Shown: positions 49,293-61,261 of the stretch, piece by piece | Numbering within the stretch: position 1 is the first letter of the stretch | How the letters are laid out: each line of letters opens with the position of its first letter | Assembly (NCBI GenBank): GCA_002104905.1 | Contig: MCFE01000490.1 | Coordinates: 1 to 64,000 of the forward strand | Direction: 5' to 3' | Length of the DNA: 64,000 nt | Origin: Basidiobolus meristosporus CBS 931.73 | Taxonomy: Eukaryota > Basidiobolomycota > Basidiobolomycetes > Basidiobolales > Basidiobolaceae | The notes under the pieces: model-generated | The model's input: the letters and a program-made list of their open reading frames with translations, nothing else | What the model was told of the DNA's origin: nothing | The model's database searches: none | Program-made: the position numbers and the translations under genes

Positions 49293-50363
49293 TGTAGTGG
49301 GGTGACAGTGACACCCACTGACAGATGTGCTCATTCCCTTATTTTCTACTTCCCTATATCTCTACTACACTTATTTTAGTTTTATCCCATTTGTCTTACC
49401 CAATCAGTACTATCCCATAAGCCGGTTGACTATCACACCTGCTTACCTTATTGCATAAGTTACCCCTCACTTTATGTAAGATTACTAGCTATAAGTACTT
49501 CTATATTAGGCAAGTACCCACGCCAGTACCCGTGACACATGATCAGCCCGTGTTACCATCCCTACCATTTCCATACCATATATGGTATCCCCATGTTACA
49601 CAGGTTTCAGAATACTGATTCCTGATTGGTTGGATGTGCTGTGCCTCTTAGAACCTTCCGGCACCTACTTAGAACATTCTTAGGTCATTCTGATGTCATT
49701 AAGATTTCTATTGATCTCCGGAACCTTCTGGAACACCATGATTAGTAATCACTTAGCCAGTGAGAAAAGTATATAAGGGAGGCTATCACTCAACAATAAA
49801 TCATCATCCCTTTGATCAATATACTGACTTGTTGATTAGTGTGATCACTGCTACCTGCTGCTACCTGAACTTCCAACCCTAGACCACAGGACACTCCCAG
49901 GAAACCACGCTGACAGCCAACTGACCTTGGAGGTGCTACTTGTGAGGAATACTCAGAGTAGGTATCTTCTATCATATTTGATTCTTTCCCAAGTTTGTTC
50001 TTGTACAGGCAAAGATACTTTTCTGTCTTTGTAACTATTGACCAAAGCTGCATTCTTATCAAGTCCCTGCTGGTGGAGTTTACAGTTGTTTTGACTTTGG
50101 AAGCTTTAGTACATTGTCATCTCAAAGGACGCTGAACCCAGCACATACTTTTGTTAAGATGCCAACTAAGTTGGGGATTGTAGCTCAATAGTTTTCCCTT
50201 GACAAGCTTGTGGCTTTATTCCCCTTCACATTAGATTAGAGACAGAACCCAAGTATTCCTAGCAAGCTTTTGCCAGAGGTTATTGCACCCAGTGAACACC
50301 CCACACACAAAACACTTGAGAAGTGTTGGACGTATCTCTCCCTTGGACTTATACACCACCACA
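49293..50363 (+). repeat. 1,071-bp LTR inserted in the gypsy Gag zinc knuckle
   Basis: TGTAGTGGGGTGACAGTGAC...ACCACCACA. Its inverted relative lies at 42,752-44,346. Left of it the 4-mer ccaa (49,289-49,292), right of it ccgg (50,364-50,367); with two G to A changes these could be a 4-bp target duplication. It contains a TATA-like gtatataaggg near 49,770 and tcaacaataaatc near 49,793. Confidence 0.88.
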
Positions 50364-50364
50364 C

Positions 50365-51570
50365 CGGGCTCATGAATGTGAAAAACAGTACCAACAAGAA
50401 GCCATACTGGACACAAAAGAGAAGAAGGCATCAAAAGACAGAGTCCCTCACCAGGATGCCAACGGGACTCAGTCAATCTAAGCCCTCCGGTGAGGACAGT
50501 CAAAGTGCGGAAGAAGAAGCGTCAACATGCTGCTTCTAGAGAGGAGGCAAAGGAACCTGTAGTAGAGGTTCCGTCAAAAGGAAAGAACGCGGAATTAGAT
50601 GAAGAAGTACGGAATGAGCCTTGGGAAGAAGTGTTCAAGCAAACAAAGAACACTAGCACATCTTCCCATGGCCTATTCCCCATAATGAAGGTACTAGAGC
50701 AAACCAAGGCAACCCTCCCAATAACCAATTTACTGGGACTTGCCCTGGCTCTAGTGAAGGAACTGATAGAGGGATTGAAGGAGATAACAACCCTTCATGT
50801 CAACCAGACGGTCCTGCAAAAACCAAATAAAGGTACATATGTAAAGGTACACATAGAGAATAAGGAGATTCTTGCCCTTATTGACACAGGATCCTCTATG
50901 TTGATCATGTCAGAGTCATTAGCAAAATGTCTAAAATTAGATATAGTCCCCAACAACACCATTTGAGTATGGCTAGCAAATGACCAACTGGACACAATGG
51001 TAGGTGTGGTGCCTAATTGCCCCATCCAGCTAGGCAACTTGATAATACACCAAGATGTTGTTGTTCTACCCATTGCAGCCAACAACTTACTCATTAGCAA
51101 GAGTTGGTTTATCCAACATAAGATGGATATACTTTACAGTGCTTCTGAACTCAGGTGGGATACCAAGAGTATCCCACTGATTCATATCACCAATGAGAGC
51201 AAGGTGCGTAGCAACAGTGTGACCATCAAAGAGGTGAAGCCGTTGCAGTCTCCAATTATCACACAAAAGGTGATAAAAATACCACACACCAGTGAGACGG
51301 TGATCTCATTAGAGACACCAATAGCTTATTTGACAAGCGGAAGAATGATAACTGCAGCAAAGGCATCCAAGCAACTGGAAGGAATCTTGATCCCTAAAGT
51401 ATGGATACCACCAAAATTTGAAACGCAAAGTCTGAAGTGCTTAGTGGTCAACAATGGGCAACACACAGTGACATTGCCTAGAGGAGTACCATTGTTAAAC
51501 CTAGAGGAAGTTGGCGGAAACAACCAAGGACCACCTACAAACAAGGAACCAGGAGAAGAACTCCCCAAAC
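50365..51570 (+). pseudogene. Gypsy Gag end and aspartic protease (broken)
   Basis: Begins with the codons RAHEC, supplying the last Cys of the split zinc knuckle (50,377-50,379). Stops interrupt around 50,480. From 50,490 a long frame runs through a Lys/Glu-rich linker into the retropepsin motif ALIDTGSS (50,874-50,897). An in-frame TGA at 50,964-50,966 replaces what is probably CGA. The frame resumes (VGVVPNCPIQLGNLIIHQDV; LLISKSWFIQHKMDI) up to the 349-bp LTR at 51,571. Confidence 0.82.
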
Positions 51571-51919
51571 TGTTGTAAGAGTCTTGGAGATATTGGAAGT
51601 GATTTGGAGAACAAGTAGATTATGTGGTTTACACTTAATGATTTATTGATTGTAAAAGTAGTATTTATACTTTTACCTAGTCTTGGCATAACAAACACGT
51701 AGAATAGGTTAAGGAAGGTCCCAAGAACATGTGTGCAAAGTTTGGGGCTGTTTGGACAACTTTGAGAATTTTCATGTTCTGGGTACCTGGTATTTTGGTG
51801 AAAATATTCTAAGTAAACCCCAACCAGGAATTTGGTCAGTATTCTCTAGGATTTGAAGGTGATGATGTAAGTGACTAAGTTAGGTGAATATTTAGGTGGA
51901 AATACGAATTTTTGCAACA
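51571..51919 (+). repeat. 349-bp solo LTR with perfect caaac target duplication
   Basis: TGTTGTAAGAGTCTTGGAGA...TTTTTGCAACA, with terminal inverted repeats TGTTG/CAACA. It is flanked by caaac at 51,566-51,570 and caaac at 51,920-51,924. Removing LTR plus one duplication rejoins the gypsy frame (ELPK then LDVDPGLPLALQDKFLEG). A 349-bp inverted relative lies at 60,432-60,780, and a longer one at 42,124. Confidence 0.93.
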
Positions 51920-51924
51920 CAAAC

Positions 51925-54085
51925 TAGATGTGGACCCCGGTCTACCGCTTGCATTACAAGACAAGTTCCTAGAAGGAATACGCCTGCTTGCCTGAGTATT
52001 CTCTAAGAACCAAGTAATTGGTCATATACCTGGGATATATCACCAAATCCACCTCACTGACAAATACCCCATCAAGCAAAAAGCCTATAGGAACTCAAAA
52101 ATTGTCACGGACTATATCAAAGAGACAATTGAAACTTTATTGAAAGATGATATCATTACAGAGAGCCAGTCTCCATGGGCCTCCCCCGTAGTGATAGTCC
52201 CAAAGAAAGACAGAAAGCAACACTTTTGCATTGACTACCAAAAATTGAACGCCGTCACCTGGAAGGATGTGTATCCACTACCGCAAATAGAAAACCTGTT
52301 GGACAGATTAATCAGAGCTAAATATTTTAGCTCTCTTGACTTAATCTCTGGGTATTGGCAAGTAGAAGTAGCGCCAGAAGATTGACCCAAAACCGCTTTT
52401 ATAACATTGTTTGGATTATACAAATGGAACCAACTACCCTTTGACTTGTGCAATGCCCCCGCTACGTTCCAAAGGATGATTGACAAGGTGCTAGGAAATC
52501 TACAATGGGAATGCGCTCTTGTGTACCTGGACAACATCACAATATATTCCCCCAATGTAGAAGAACATATACATGATGTGCAACATATCCTGACAGCCCT
52601 CCTTGAGAACCAACTCAAACTACACCCCAAGAAGTGCCATTCCCTGTATATGAAATTGTTGTTCCTGGGCCACAAGATCTTGGCAGATGGAATATACCCA
52701 TCTACTTCACTCCTGAAGGCTGTTCAAGATACACCCGCACCAAAGGATATTAATGCAGTGTTGGGATTCCTAGGATTAGCCGGCTACTATTGCCGCTTTG
52801 TCAAAAACTTTGCAACAATAGCAGCCCCCCTATACAAATTGACGCAAAAAGGCCAGTGTTTTGTATGGTTGGAGCCTCAAAAGAGAGCACTTGATCAGCT
52901 GAAACATTCCCTGACGTCACCGCCAGTGTTATGTTTTCCCAATTGGGATGCAAGATTTTTTATTAACTGTGATAGAAGTCTTGCTGGTATAGGCGCCATA
53001 CTGGGACAATACCACCAACCTGGCAAATTCCACCCAATCAGTTAAATGAGCCATTTGTTGAACAAACACAAACATCACTACCCCATTACCAAGATAGAAT
53101 GTCTGGCTGTTGTGTATTCAATTAAACAGTTCCACACATACATACATGATCGCCAATTCACAATAGTAACAGACCACAGCGCACTGGTCTGGCTGATGAA
53201 AACTAAAGACTTAACTGGTCAACTAGCACATTGGGCCCTCCAACTACAAGAATACAACTTCAAAATAATTCATTGCACTGGCAAGAAGCACCAAGATGCA
53301 GACTTCCTCAGTTGCTATCCTGTTTGCCAAGTATGCGTCAGCAATGACCACAAAGACATAATCTGCCTCAAAAGAAGAGGGAAGTATCCCAAACATGTTG
53401 TTACAAACAAGCAGAAGAGAGACTTTCAAAAGAAATGGTGTCAGTACAAAGTACAAGAAAACCAATTATGGTTCCTCCAAGTACAGTTCAGAGTTGAGGT
53501 ACCCCCAATAACTGCCCGCAAAGAAATAATACAAGAAAGACATATGTCATTAGGACATGCTAACCCTCTAACAACATACAAGATGTTAAGAAAGACATTT
53601 TATTGGAAAAAAATGATGACCAACGTTGTGAATACACTACAAAGATGCTCCACCTGCAAAAGATTTAACCAAAGTCAAAAGATAGGGACAACCGCACCAT
53701 TACCACTTGACCTACCCTTCTATTGGGTAGGGATTGACTTTGTTGGGCCCTTTATGAAAACAAAGAAAGGAGAGCAATACATAATAATTGCTACCAATTA
53801 TTTCTCAAAGTGGGTAGAAGCCCAAGCCATCCAAAATAGAGACCAGAAGACAACCACCCGGTTCATTCTAGAACACCTCATCTGCTGGCACAGATATCCT
53901 CAGATACTCCTGTCTGACAATGGTGGCTCCTTCCTGAACAACACTGTGGCCCACTTGTGCAAAATGATGGGCGTGAAACAGGTCTTCACAGCTGTGTATC
54001 ACCTCCAGACCAATGGATTAACCAAGAGGATGAACCAGACAATCAATATAGGCACAAATGATATGCACAAGGAAGTTTGCCCAAA
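51925..54085 (+). pseudogene. Gypsy reverse transcriptase, RNase H and integrase (inactive)
   Basis: Seen in order: RT motifs SPWASPVVIVPKKD, HFCIDYQKLNAVT, SSLDLISGYWQV and FDLCNAPATFQRMID, then YLDN at 52,524-52,535 where active enzymes have YxDD, so the second catalytic Asp is Asn. RNase H starts near 52,960 (FINCDRSLAGIGAILGQ; IVTDHSALVWL). The integrase has an HHCC finger (RHMSLGHA ... RCSTCKRF), WVGIDFVGPF and LLSDNGGSFLNN, then TNGLTKRMNQT, where Lys (54,024-54,026) stands in place of the catalytic Glu. In-frame stops occur at 51,993, 52,383 and 53,043. The integrase C-terminus is missing: the frame is lost soon after the third catalytic position. Confidence 0.9.
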
Positions 54086-55165
54086 GGGGAGAACAAGAGA
54101 ATGCATATGGAAAGCGCCAAAGGAAACAGTTCACCCAAAACTGGCAATACCCCTCCCACCAGCAAGAACCAAGATGATATTGACAATGAAACCAACCTGC
54201 AAGTGTTGAGAGATATGGTACAAGCATTACGTGCAATGAAAGCCACCTATGAAGAGTTGTTTGCCGGAGCAGTCATGTTGATACAAGACACAATCAGAGA
54301 GGAACAAGACAACTTACCAACACCAATACAAATCATGGAGATACTACCCAAGAAGACTGTGTACCACCTAGGAGGAGGGTCCTTAATCATTAAGGAGAAG
54401 GATGCTGCACTGATTCCCGTATCCATACTAGACACAGTCAGACAGAAGACACAAGGAATCAACTGTTGCGCCCTCACAAGACCTTGAGAGCCCCCCTGTT
54501 TTGTTGCATACTTGCCATTAATAGGTACCACAGTTGTTGAGGTATACTCAGACCTGGTACAAGCCGCAAAGGCACTAGAAGTAGAACTCCCAATTGAAGT
54601 ACTCCTCTGAGAAATTTGCAAACATCTTGAACCACATTTCCAACAAGGAGCCTTCTTAGAGAAGATACGTGAACGGACTAAATACACCGGCAAGTTAACC
54701 CATGTGATCCACCAAGTTGCTGTGTTACAACTATTACGGTGGTTTACCATAGGACAACTCAGGAACCAGTACAAAGTCCAACTCCAAGAAGCCAAAGAAA
54801 CTGCCGCAGACTCTGTAGAAACCATGAGGCAAGTACAAAAGCACCTCAATTGCGCCACAGTTTCTACAGAAGAACTACAATACATCTTGGAAGAAGCAAA
54901 AACTTGTTACCAACCATGGGTGACTGCCAACTGAGTGTACGCCCTCTTCAAAAGGTCCCTTGCCGTCATATTGGACACAAAAAGGACAAGCCCCAACAAT
55001 GTTTGCAAGATAAAGAAGCAAGACTTTATTGTGCTATTGCACCTTTTCTTGTTCTCCAACCCTCCCAAGGAACTTACCCAGAACCCTATGGTTCACCAAC
55101 TATTTGGCTCTGTGGAAAACATCCCTCAAGCAATGCAAGCCACACCCCACTCTGCTGCCAAATAG
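54077..55165 (+). pseudogene. Extra coding module between integrase and 3' LTR (unknown)
   Basis: About 1.1 kb with a continuous protein-like signal on the + strand, broken by a few stops: MPKGENKRMHMESAKGN (54,077), LQVLRDMVQALRAMKATYEE, then (54,519-) TVVEVYSDLVQAAKALEVEL, QLRNQYKVQLQEAKETAADS and TEELQYILEEAKTCYQPW (to 54,931), and DFIVLLHLFLFSNPPKELTQ. It is helical and Glu/Gln/Lys-rich with heptad-like spacing, suggesting coiled coil. It has no motif of RT, integrase or chromodomain. It could be a third ORF of this element, or a Gag from a different element fused by deletion where the integrase tail was lost. Confidence 0.6.
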
Positions 55166-55315
55166 TATTAGGTATTTACCCGCAACCCCCTCACAAGTGA
55201 CAACCAGCAATGATACTATGGTGACTCTCCATGCTCTGTGAGCAAAATTGACCCTGGAGAAGCAAGTTAGTCACAAGAACTTCAAGGACAAAGCTCCCTC
55301 TTAACCCCTGGGATA

Positions 55316-55683
55316 TGTGAGTACTAAATGCAGTACCCACTCTTTGCCCAAGAGTTCTCCCCAGAGTCCTACCCAAAGTCCCCCAGTATCCTCCCATGAT
55401 TCCCCACACACCCTCCCTCCTATCCCCACCCTTATCTAGTTAGAACACTTACCATAACAGGAAGGTGCTCACACCCCTATTTTATAACACATTGACTATT
55501 ATCTAAGCCCCCCCAAGTGATATATATATGTACCCAATTGAACCAAGACAAGGGAATTGTGATGAAATAAACACAAGTCTTTATTACCTTGCTACCTTCT
55601 ATTGGAAGCTACTCTGAACCAAGTGGTACTGACTTGACCTTTAAGCTCTCCCACTCACCAAGTACAGTCAGTAATAACCCACA
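55316..55683 (+). repeat. 3' LTR of the gypsy element
   Basis: Same 368-bp length and TGTGAGTACT...AACCCACA ends as the 5' LTR. It is preceded by ccctgggata, a short purine-poor stretch where a polypurine tract would be expected. Roughly 97% identical to the 5' LTR by eye comparison. Confidence 0.92.
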
Positions 55684-58655
55684 AATACTACTTTAATTCT
55701 ACACCACAAGAGCATAGCCATCTTTGTCAACTTGTGCAAACTAAGTCAGATGAGTTTGTGAGGCCTTTGGGCTCACCTCAACCTTCTGAATATGTCATGC
55801 AGAGTGATAGCCCTGACAAAGAAGGCCTACTGATGAATTGTGAGCTTATCTCCCCTAACAACAGTACCACGCATGAGCCTGGTTGAGTCCCAATATGAAA
55901 TGAGACAGCACCCATTGAAATAAATGCTAAGGATGCTTTATGGAGCCAAGTGAGCCCAGTAATCCATCTACTGGTGAAAGATGTATTGTTGTGGCTAGAG
56001 AAGTGACAGATTTCCGCTGATATCAGTAATGGGGGTGTTGAGGACTTATTACTACTTCTTGCTAAAATACTCCAAAATGCAACATACCATGTATATGGAA
56101 CAAGTGGGCAACCATCATGCAGCTGGTAACATATGACCCAGAGACTTTCCTGATTCCAGCATGTGCTAACAGTTGCATGGCTTTCACATCCAAAAATGCT
56201 ACCATTGCAATATGTCCAAGTTGCCAGGAATCTACTACCATTGAAGGAAAACATTGCTCAAACTTTGGATATATTCCAGTAATACCCCATCAAAAGAAGC
56301 CCATGCAGTCCAAAAATATTTAAAGCTATAGAGTACTGCACTCAGTTTCAATCAAGCACAAACATATCCGATATATTCAATGGCAAACGTTATAAACAGC
56401 TAAGAAGCAAGGAATACTTTGAAGGCATGTATGATAATACCTTTGACCTGGCACTTGATAGATTTACATCAAACAAGTACTCTACCAGAAGATCCTGCTG
56501 GCCACTGATTCTCATCAACCTGAATCTGCCACCTATTTTATGGTATCATAGCAAGATTCTGATGGCAGTCTCAATGGTGTCTTGGCCTAAATCACCATCC
56601 AACCTGCATAGCTACCCGCATCCATTTATGGATGCATTTGGTGTACTTTCCAGTAGGATAACAGTAAGTGGCTGTCATGTAAAAGCACATATTATTATCT
56701 GCATTGGAGACACCCCAGCTATCAGCATGATAATTGGCTTTTCTTGGCAAAATGAACAGTTTTGCTATCATATGTGTGTGATCCAGGGGATTTACTCCTT
56801 AGCTACACACAGTACTATTACCTAAATATCAATACTAAAAGCATCATCTTCCCACAGAGATAACATACAGAAGTCAGCAAGCAAGTGCAGCAAAGTTGGC
56901 AAGCTATAAGCCATTGGCTGGAATATGGAATCAATTGGAAACCAGAGATACTTAAGATGGAGGGTATCTGTTAGAGCAAAAGTTTTTGATTGCAAGTATT
57001 GTGTTTGCTTTTCAGCAATATTCCTATGCTGATGAATAAGTTGTTTATGGGGCATTTCAAGCTAAATGAGCCCCTTAAGATACCAGAGAAATCTGAAAGA
57101 ACTGACAAGATATTACAGAGTATCCATTTCCAAAAGTACTTCTCACAGGCTCCAATAATTATTCATACATATATAAAACAATACAAATGCAAAGACTGGA
57201 TTAATTGGATATGTATTTAGTTAAGTGGCACTCTGGAGCCATTCCTACCTAGAGTCCATGGGAAGCATTGGAAGTCATATGTTTGACAATTTAGGAATAT
57301 TTACCCAGAAGCAGATCACCACGGCCAATTTGACACATCTACAGCTGTTGTGCAAGGAGTTTGTAACAGGATTTGAGCAGCTCTACTACAAACCCAAAGC
57401 TGAGCACGTAGATCTCTGCTGCTACTGTATCCACTCTTTACTTCATGTTGCTCATTGTATGGAGAATATTGGACCTTGCTTCACCATTTGGGAGTTTCCT
57501 ATGGAGCAAATGTGTGGGGAGATAGGAACACAAGTCAAGTGGCAGGTACTACCATACCCCATTCTCATCAAGAATATTACCTTCAAGTCTGTCATGGATA
57601 TAATGAGTTGGCACATGGAGGACAGCTGGGAAGAGTTGGAAAATACTGAGGACAGATGTGTACATAGGGACACCAATGACTATGGCATTAAGAAGCTAAG
57701 CAGCTGCAATGCATGGGTAATGAATTAGGTAATGCAAAGTTGGGTTGGGTGCAACAAGCAACTAATTTCTATACGGAAAGCTCTACCAGGGTATGCTGGA
57801 TTTTCATAGCACAAGCCAAATTCTACACCATTCAATACAGAATGCACACAAACAAGAGCCAGAGCACACCTATAAGGGGGACTAGAATCTAGCAGGGAGA
57901 AGGAATATATTGGCTCAATACCAAGAAGCTCTTTGCAGATTTTCAGAAGGTATTCATGGCAGAAGTGGTGGCAACCAAGCATATATTTGCAAGATGTATA
58001 TAATACCATCAGTACACAGTATATGACATCTTTGCAAGTATCACACTAAAAACCATAAAGTTGAGGTGATAGAAGTATGTTGATTGTGGCAGGTATGTGC
58101 ATTTGTGGTGGTTAGTAAGAAGGAGGCCATAGTTCTTATTGATTAATACTATATGTGGCATACCCAAGGAAGTAGCGGGTAGGCAAATAAAGAGGGGTGA
58201 TTCTATGGTAGAAAATATGAACCTCACAGGGGAAGGTGGAAAAAGGAAATACTATTTAGTAAATTGGTACAGTAGCATTATTCAAAACTAACTGTAGGCT
58301 GCCATACTGCTATAATAATGACATCAGTGACTTGCAATGAGGCTGTCAAAATACCATCAAGTTCTTTGCCATATAAATCAATAGGATACACTGGCTGGTT
58401 ATATGCAGTTAAAATAGTTGTTGAGCGCATTATGACTGCAACAATGCCATGCAATTATCTACACAGCACCAATCAAACCCTGTGAAGTTTTATAGTTTTA
58501 TTTGGCCGTAAAATTGGCAAAAGCACCATTGTGATCCCTTCATATGATTTTCAAGAGGGTCACTAATTCCAAGCTGCTGATACTATGATGGTCTCCAAAT
58601 GGGATCCTGATAGCTGATCCAGATTGGATCCACCTACAGGACCAAGTTACTTTTC
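55684..58655 (+). mobile_element. Tnp2-type (CACTA/EnSpm-like) DNA transposon, copy 2, decayed
   Basis: Plus-strand pieces of a transposase: a cysteine pair ICPSCQEST near 56,212; LALDRFTSNKYSTRRSCWPL and LILINLNLPPILWYHSKIL (56,440-56,570); SNLHSYPHPFMDAFGVLSS; HVKAHIIICIGDTPAISMI (56,680-56,740), the GDxPA block of Tnp2 transposases; and a C-terminal block HCMENIGPCFTIWEFPMEQM (57,452-57,520) of the type seen in fungal Tnp2/Plavaka-like proteins. The inverted copy at 61,262-63,633 has the same order. Stops and frameshifts are frequent. The right end is near the word ccacctacaggaccaa (58,638-58,653), which matches the end of the other copy in reverse. The gypsy element abuts its left end. 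Confidence 0.85.
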
Positions 58656-60431
58656 ATAGGGAAACTGTCTGGAAATCAGTCAAAGTTTGAGCCAAAAAGT
58701 GTAGAATGCATATATTGGGTTTACTGCAATGAGAGTAAGGAATACATACTCTATAATGCCAAAGTAAAGAAGCTGATCAATTCCAGGGATGTGTTGTTTA
58801 ATGAAAACTGATAACTCCCACAAAATATGACACAAGATAATGATAAAAATCTGATCTCAAGTCCACCAGTTTTAAGGACTGAATAAGAGAAAAACAATGA
58901 GACATTTTCACTCCAGAGGACTCTGTAACCATGGTTAAGCCTGAATCAATGCCCAGGAATATTCCTGAAGTGACTATTTCAGTATCGGAAGCCAGGAGAT
59001 CTAACTGGACCAGAAATAGCCCAAATTACTCTATCAATGTGGGTACAAACTTAGCCCATGCCTATTCTGTCCGTATTGATGAGCTCTACACTGTAACAGT
59101 GGCCCTAAATATGCCCTTAAATAAGGTTGTGCAAATCTGCAATCACTGAGGAGTATCAGGTCCTGATGGGAAATCAAATTGGGGACTTAGTCAAGTTACC
59201 AACCAACCAGAAGTCAATTCAATGCAGATGGGCCTTCAAGACACAAAACAAGTCTGATAGCACAATAGAAAGATGCAAAGCATGACTTGTACCCAAAAGA
59301 AGCTCTCCAACAAAAGGACCTGACTATATTTAGACCTTTGCATTGATAGCTAAGTTTATTTCCATCAGATCATTATTGAATACTGGAGCCAAATATGAGT
59401 TTATAAAGATAAATGCATCTAAAAGCTGCATTTTTGAATAGAGAGCCTGATGAGGATATGTTTTGGACCAGCCTGATGGATTTCTTGACCAAGATAACCC
59501 CTATCTGGTCTGTAAGCTTAAAAAATCTTTATAAGGACTCAGACAATCACAAAGAGCCTAGAATTGCAAGATAGATTATATTTTGGGATCTGTGAGTATC
59601 AAAAGCAGTAGTGCTGATGATAGTATATACTACAAGCCAGATAGAGCAAATCAGGTTCTATTAGCTCTGTATGTGGATAATCTCACATTAACCTCCAGTA
59701 ACCCAGAAAAGTTGGAAGAGACTAAGTTCAGCCTATCTAGGGAGTTCAAGATGTAAAATCTAGGAAAACTCAGTCACTACATGGGGATGAAGTTGTCTGT
59801 AGACAGAAGTACCCAGACTATGACCTTAAGCCAATCCAAGTATATCAAGATATACTAATTAAGTACTATACGGAAGACTGTATACTGGCCACTACCCTAA
59901 TGAAGTCAAACTTTAGCTTTGTCAAACTGAACCAAATAAAGAGAGCTCAGTGCCATCTCAAAGCCCTGACTTTTCTCATCAATTTACGGTGGGCAGTCTA
60001 ATGTATATCATGATTGGAACATATCTAGATGTCTCATATTCAGTGGGAGCTGTCAGTCAGCATAATTAGAACTATGGTTCTGATCATGTTGCAGCAGTTA
60101 AGTGGATTTTTAGATACCTAAAAGGAACTGCTAATATCTGACTAAGAGACACCTATAAGGATTCAGAATATGATCTTGGGGGATCCTCTGATGTTGATTG
60201 GGGACAAAACTTAGAAGACAGAAGATCCACCTCAGGATATACCTTTCTTCACTGCAAAGGGGTAACTTCATGGAACTCAAGAAAGCAACCAACCAGAGTA
60301 CTTTCTACCACATGGGCAGAGTATATGGTAGCTTGTGGGGCATAAAAGAAGCAATGTTGTTAAGGAAGCTTTTCTGAGTGCATTAACTTTTATGTACTCT
60401 CCTAGGACTTCTACAAGCACTAGACCAATTT
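58656..60431 (+). mobile_element. Ty1/copia fragment: integrase end, reverse transcriptase, RNase H
   Basis: Begins at GKLSGNQSKFEPKSVECIYW and LYNAKVKKLINSRDVLFNEN (copia linker after integrase, 58,660-58,810). Then RRSNWTRNSP and VALNMPLNK (58,995-59,130), LYVDNLTLTSSNPEKLEETK at 59,667-59,725 with YVDN in place of YVDD, and LSQSKYIKIY. A DVSYSVGAVSQHN-like block follows near 60,025 and the RNase H end WNSRKQPT (about 60,273). Many stops. Its reading order complements the fragment at 45,040-46,353, but the two overlap little, so they may be pieces of one family. Confidence 0.82.
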
Positions 60432-60780
60432 TGGTAGTAAAAATTTGTAATTGCACCTGAATATTCACCTAACTTAGTCACTAAGATCATTACCTCTAAA
60501 TCCTAGAAAATACTGACCAAATTCCTTGCTGGGATTCACTTTGAATATTTTCATCAATATACTAGGTACCCAGAACATGAAAATTAGATAAGTTGACCAA
60601 GCAACCTCAGACTTGGCATACATGTTTTTGGGACCTCCCTAAGCCTATTCTACATGATTGCTATACCAACACCATGTAAAAGTATATATGCTACTTTTAC
60701 ATTCAATTAATCATGAAGTGAAAACCACATAATCTACTTGTTCTCTTAATCATTCCAATATCTCCAAGACCCTATCAACA
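60432..60780 (-). repeat. 349-bp-family LTR, inverted, inserted in the copia fragment
   Basis: The minus strand starts TGTTGATAGGGTCTTGGAGA at 60,780 and ends ATTTTTACTACCA at 60,432. It has the same 349-bp length as the LTR at 51,571-51,919 and shares blocks such as gggtacc, agtgactaagttaggtgaat and tacttttac. Flanks (aattt/gtgcc) show no target duplication, so one side has probably been rearranged. Confidence 0.8.
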
Positions 60781-61261
60781 GTGCCAACAGTATCTTGCTG
60801 ACCACATAATACTTGTATAACCAAACCTAACTGCACTTGCCACCTTGTGCAAGCTGAGTGAGGTAAGTTTCTAATGCCTTTAGGCTTGCCACAGTCTACT
60901 TAATATGGCCAGCAGAATAATAGCATTTATTAAGAAAGCTCTGTTGAAATATTGGACTATTTGGTATCATTCTGCAGCTAAAAATTTACTTAAAAATTCT
61001 GGACTAGAATTGGTTACTGTGGGACTAATTTACAGCTCTAAATTTGCCACTTTCTTCAGATCTAAGATCTTATGATTATTCCCCTATAGTCAGGATCAAA
61101 TTAGCACTAATACTAACTATTATGTACTAGCCCTGAAATTGTTACTGAATGCTCCCAAATACTGAGAAACCCTCCTTACTTAGTGTTACAGTTGTATCAC
61201 TTCTACAAAGGTATAAATACTGAGCTTCTTTATTAATAAACAACAATTCAACCATTATTGC
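60781..61261. other. Mixed repeat debris
   Basis: The part at about 60,845-60,940 (cttgtgcaagctgagt...tatggccagcagaataatagc) matches 55,728-55,815 at the start of Tnp2 copy 2 and is a fragment of its 5' end. The rest (60,950-61,261) has no match I can see in the window. Confidence 0.5.

Larger units (their letters stand above)
48127..55683 (+). mobile_element. Ty3/gypsy LTR retrotransposon with two nested insertions
   Basis: Two LTRs of 368 bp (48,127-48,494 and 55,316-55,683) differ at about ten positions plus two 1-nt indels by eye. They flank Gag (48,536-), protease, reverse transcriptase, RNase H and integrase in the order PR-RT-RH-INT, which is the Ty3/gypsy order. Flanking 5-mers are aagac (left) and aatac (right), a target duplication with one mismatch. 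Two later LTR insertions (49,293-50,363 and 51,571-51,919) lie inside; without them the element is about 6.1 kb. It is inactive: stops and substitutions of catalytic residues are present. It is the youngest large element in the window, judging from its LTR similarity and its higher CG content. Confidence 0.92.

Noticed and set aside
50964-52385. In-frame TGA codons as selenocysteine or recoded codons
   Set aside because: They fit CGA to TGA decay, other frames are broken too, and host genes use TGA as a normal stop.
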